Positions 5,117 through 7,647 of a stretch of 7,647 nucleotides of DNA are shown here, piece after piece (the first letter of the stretch is position 1; every line of letters starts with the position of its first letter). Origin of the DNA: Candidatus Moraniibacteriota bacterium (lineage in GTDB: Bacteria > Patescibacteriota > Minisyncoccia > Moranbacterales > UBA2206); NCBI GenBank assembly GCA_003534085.1, contig DQBY01000044.1, forward strand, positions 753 to 8,399, written 5' to 3'. The notes beneath the pieces were generated by a model. That model saw only the letters and a program-made list of their open reading frames with translations, made no database searches and was not told where the DNA came from. The position numbers and the translations under genes were made by a program.

Positions 5117-5147
5117 TTCGTAATTTCGCTAAATTCGTACGTTCGTA
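5117..5147. repeat. Short AT-rich direct-repeat cluster (TTCGTA units)
   Basis: Four near-identical hexamers (plus-strand TTCGTA at 5117, TTCGCT at 5125, TTCGTA at 5134 and 5142) are spaced 8-9 bp apart, starting three bases after the mrdA stop. A reverse-orientation TACGAA also occurs at 5073. The layout resembles the TACAAA cluster before the rubrerythrin gene. No function can be read from it. No hairpin followed by a T run was found here, so it is not an obvious terminator. Confidence 0.5.
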
Positions 5148-5149
5148 AA

Positions 5150-7027
5150 TTATCTCTTAAAATACCACTCATAAACCTCCTTCGTCACCGGCACTGCTAT
5201 GGAACGATCGCCGCTTTCTCCTTCAGCAAGGATGACCAGGGCTATTTCCGGATTTTCATAAGGAGCGAAGGAGATGAACCAGCCGTGGGTCTTGTTTTCG
5301 CCTCCGAATTGAGCCGTTCCGGTTTTTCCGGCTACTTCCACATCAAGATCCTTAAGCTGCTGAGCGGTTCCGCTTGTAACCGTCTGCCTCATTCCTTCTC
5401 GAACCACGCGCATGACGTCCTTCGGTACGAAATTGCTCCGAATAACCTCAGGCTGAATATGATCGACAGATCCATCATTTTTTTGGATCCGATTAACAAG
5501 CCTCGGCTGATAAAGAGTTCCCCAATTTGCAAGAGAAGCCGTATGAGTTGCAAGCTGGATCGGAGTTGTCGTGATGTAGCCTTGCCCGATCGAAGCGTGA
5601 TATGAATTTCCGATATACCATCTCTCGCCGAGCTTTTCCAGTTTCCACGCTTCTGTCGGGAAAAAACCCGAGGCTTCGCCGGGCAGATCTATCTTCGTCG
5701 GCAATCCCAATCCGAACAGATTCGCGTATTCTTTCATTTTTGCAATTCCCAATCCTTTGATATTTCCGTATCCGCCGCCGATGGCGTAAAAATAAACATC
5801 ACAGCTTTCCGCGATCGCCTTGCGAAGGTCAGTGATTCCGTGAATTTTCCAATCACCAAACCTCCAGCTGCCCACATTGATCGCTCCGATGTTATCGTTT
5901 ACGGTCGTTTCCGGCCTGACGATTCCTTCCATCAAGGCTGCTGCCGCATAACCCGGTTTTATGGTGGAACCGGGAGGATATTCTCCGCTGACCGCACGGT
6001 TGAACAGCGGCAAATTCTTATCGCCGATTATTTTTTTATAATCATCATTCGAGATGCCTCGAGCGAATAGATTATTATCGAAATTCGGAAAACTAACCAT
6101 TGCAAGAACTCCTCCATTTCGCGGATCGATTGCCACTGCCGCCGCAGTCTTGGTTTCAGTTTTTTCCAAAGCGCTTGCCAGACTGTCATAAATCTTCTTC
6201 TGAAGCCCTTCATCGACATTAAGATATAAATTTTTGCCGCTTTCCGGCTGGATGATGCCCAAATTTTTTTTCGTATTTCCCCTTGAATCCACTTCTATCC
6301 GCTTGGCTCCGTTCTTTCCTTTCAAATCGCTTTCATAATATTTTTCCAGCCCTGTTTTCCCTATATAATCAGTGCGGGAATAAGACGGGTTATTTTTCCA
6401 TTCGTCTTGGGTAATTTTTCCGTCATAGCCGATAAAAGTTGCGAATATCGAACCGTTCTCATAACTTCTGATTGCGGTATTTTCCACATTTATCCCGGGA
6501 ATATCTTTTGCCCTCTCTGCCAAAATAAGCGCTTGGTCCCGTGTTATGTTTTCTTTCAGAAGGATCGGCTCGATGGATCGTTTGTTCTGGACTTCCAGAG
6601 CCATTTCAACATTGCCGGCCTCCATATCCAAAACCTCGGAAATAATTTTTATCACGCTTTTTCTTTCCTCCAGATTTTCCGGAAGATCATGAGAAATTAC
6701 GACGACATCCATGCTGGGAACATTGCTCGCCAGGACATTCCCGAACTTATCCATGATTTTCCCGCGGGGCGCCTTTATCCCCGCCAGCCTGATGCGGTTT
6801 CCATTGGCAATGTCAGAATAATGGTCGCCCATCATCACGCCGAGATAAAAAACCCTGAGAAAAATCAAAATCAGGACGAAAACGATGGAAAACCAGATGA
6901 AATTCAGGCCCTTGCGCTTGAAAGGAGTTTCGATGATGGCCTTTTCTTTCTCCGTGACAGTCATTATGGAATCTTCGATCTCGGCTCCGCGCAAAATTTT
7001 TCTTTTTCTAAAAATTCCGTAGAACAT
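5150..7027 (-). CDS. mrdA: Penicillin-binding protein 2 (elongation-specific D,D-transpeptidase)
   Basis: This 625-residue class B penicillin-binding protein cross-links peptidoglycan during cell elongation. It has a basic cytoplasmic N-terminus, one membrane anchor (about residues 43-63), a PBP dimer domain beginning near RGKIMDKFGNVLA (88-100), and a transpeptidase domain from about residue 265. Active-site motifs are complete: S354-T-I-K357 (SxxK, nucleophile S354), S408-C-D410 (the SxD form typical of PBP2 rather than SxN), and K568-T-G-T571. Length is normal. The ATG at 7027 is chosen because it forms a TAATG overlap with mreD; a later ATG at residue 22 would also keep the anchor. It is the last gene of the mre operon here, with no rodA behind it. 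Septal PBP3/FtsI is the alternative, but mreD linkage and the SxD motif favour PBP2. Confidence 0.93.
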   Translation of the reverse strand: MFYGIFRKRKILRGAEIEDSIMTVTEKEKAIIETPFKRKGLNFIWFSIVFVLILIFLRVFYLGVMMGDHYSDIANGNRIRLAGIKAPRGKIMDKFGNVLASNVPSMDVVVISHDLPENLEERKSVIKIISEVLDMEAGNVEMALEVQNKRSIEPILLKENITRDQALILAERAKDIPGINVENTAIRSYENGSIFATFIGYDGKITQDEWKNNPSYSRTDYIGKTGLEKYYESDLKGKNGAKRIEVDSRGNTKKNLGIIQPESGKNLYLNVDEGLQKKIYDSLASALEKTETKTAAAVAIDPRNGGVLAMVSFPNFDNNLFARGISNDDYKKIIGDKNLPLFNRAVSGEYPPGSTIKPGYAAAALMEGIVRPETTVNDNIGAINVGSWRFGDWKIHGITDLRKAIAESCDVYFYAIGGGYGNIKGLGIAKMKEYANLFGLGLPTKIDLPGEASGFFPTEAWKLEKLGERWYIGNSYHASIGQGYITTTPIQLATHTASLANWGTLYQPRLVNRIQKNDGSVDHIQPEVIRSNFVPKDVMRVVREGMRQTVTSGTAQQLKDLDVEVAGKTGTAQFGGENKTHGWFISFAPYENPEIALVILAEGESGDRSIAVPVTKEVYEWYFKR

Positions 7028-7566
7028 TATTTTTTTAATATAAGTTTTTCCCCGTAGATACTCCTGAGCTTCTCGAATTTCAGGAGCGGCCAGTAAATGA
7101 TGGCGAACAGGATGGAATTATTCAACATTTTAACAAGGATGTCATTGCTCCAAAAATTGACCCCGGCTCCTGCCGGCTCGCTGAAAATGCGCGAAGCCTC
7201 TATCAGCGAAGAGATGGCCAGATCGTTAAGCGCCGTCCCGAGAGCTGCCAAAAATATCAAGATGAAAAATCTCCAGAGAGTCTGTGTGACCAGGAATCGT
7301 CTGGCCAAAAAACTGGAGACGAGAACGACAAAGGTGAAAGAAGCGATGTTCGTTCCCACCGGGAAAAAGGAAAAGATATCCATGAGGAGCCCGGCCGCGA
7401 TTGCCATTTTCCAGACCTCGCCGAATCCGCGCCTAGCGCCCATAAATATCAGAATTATAAGAACGAGATCGGGAATCGCCCTTTCCTGAAAAAAATTCGG
7501 CAGGAAGGACATCTGAAAAATAACCAAAAGAAAAATAATTATGAATATGGATATCTTTTTACGCAT
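7027..7566 (-). CDS. mreD: Rod-shape-determining membrane protein MreD
   Basis: The 179-residue protein is strongly hydrophobic, with five or six predicted membrane segments at about residues 5-21, 31-48, 54-68, 73-88, 97-120 and 144-162. The stretch GLLMDIFSFFPVG (residues 59-71) matches the 'GLL.D.fs..p.G' signature of MreD. Length is normal for the family (about 160-180). MreD is an integral inner-membrane partner of MreC and PBP2 in lateral cell-wall synthesis. The ATG lies one base after the mreC stop and the TAA stop overlaps the next start (TAATG), so all three are almost certainly co-transcribed and coupled in translation. No Shine-Dalgarno sequence is apparent before the ATG. MreB and RodA are not in the window. 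Confidence 0.9.
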   Translation of the reverse strand: MRKKISIFIIIFLLVIFQMSFLPNFFQERAIPDLVLIILIFMGARRGFGEVWKMAIAAGLLMDIFSFFPVGTNIASFTFVVLVSSFLARRFLVTQTLWRFFILIFLAALGTALNDLAISSLIEASRIFSEPAGAGVNFWSNDILVKMLNNSILFAIIYWPLLKFEKLRSIYGEKLILKK

Positions 7567-7567
7567 G

Positions 7568-7647
7568 TCATTTTTTTATCACAAAGACCAAATCCAGCTT
7601 GGAATACCTTATCCTTGGAATGACGGCGGCTTGCTGGAACAATTTAT
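7568..7647 (-). CDS. mreC: Rod-shape-determining protein MreC, C-terminal fragment (gene continues beyond the window)
   Basis: Only the last 25 codons and a TGA stop are present; the rest lies beyond the window edge. The peptide begins KLFQQAAVIPRIRYS and ends KLDLVFVIKK. This matches the usual end of MreC, where a 'LFQ..' strand leads into 'dfs.LeeVfVi', the last strand of the periplasmic beta domain. MreC is a membrane-anchored scaffold of the rod-shape (elongasome) complex that contacts PBP2. The identification rests on this short tail and on position: the stop is one base before the start of mreD, the conserved mreC-mreD-mrdA order. The ORF is too short to judge family length. Confidence comes mainly from the neighbouring genes. 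Confidence 0.85.
   Translation of the reverse strand, partial: KLFQQAAVIPRIRYSKLDLVFVIKK

Noticed and set aside
5105..5605. 166-codon plus-strand ORF across the mrdA 3' end
   Set aside because: Mostly antisense to the PBP2 transpeptidase domain, which has all catalytic motifs. No signal of its own.
6407..7057. 216-codon plus-strand ORF opposite mrdA
   Set aside because: It lies antisense to the membrane anchor and dimer domain of PBP2; the translation resembles no family and its length follows from codon bias of the true gene.

Overview
The window is a compact, single-direction stretch of bacterial chromosome: every gene I can support is on the minus strand, so transcription runs from 7647 towards 1. 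Very short spacers, start/stop overlaps, few recognisable Shine-Dalgarno sequences and many different short palindromic repeats suggest an anaerobic bacterium with a small genome, most likely of the Patescibacteria (CPR) type. That placement is inference. TGA ends mreC and porA, so the UGA-glycine code of Gracilibacteria/SR1 is not in use.

Region 1 (7647-5150) is the end of a rod-shape/cell-wall operon: the last 25 codons of mreC, then mreD, then mrdA (PBP2). They are joined by a 1-bp gap and a TAATG overlap. MreC and MreD organise the elongation machinery and PBP2 is its transpeptidase.

Region 2 (5149-1215) is a four-subunit pyruvate (2-oxoacid):ferredoxin oxidoreductase operon in the order gamma (porG), delta (porD, 2x[4Fe-4S]), alpha (porA), an unrecognised charged coiled-coil protein, and beta (porB). 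A strong extended -10 box sits directly in front of porG. The enzyme would oxidise pyruvate to acetyl-CoA and CO2 and reduce ferredoxin. A tRNA-Thr(CGU) follows the porB stop after 5 bp.

Region 3 (1209-1) holds the tRNA, a small membrane-anchored protein of unknown function (possibly OB-fold-like), and a reverse-domain rubrerythrin. Rubrerythrin is a peroxide/oxygen defence protein that makes sense beside an oxygen-sensitive ferredoxin enzyme. A twin-hairpin repeat follows it.

The most unusual feature is that the por operon is peppered with palindromic DNA, some of it translated. Two 28-bp palindromes with shared outer arms but different cores lie in the same codon phase inside porB and porG. 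A repeat-rich segment lengthens the linker between the two Fe-S clusters of porD. Further palindromes fill the spacers around porD and lie upstream of porG. This resembles the in-frame Rickettsia palindromic elements, but in an unrelated setting.

No CRISPR array, transposase, phage gene or defence system is visible. The longest stretch without a gene is 164 bp (4986-5149); its promoter, palindrome and short repeats are listed below.
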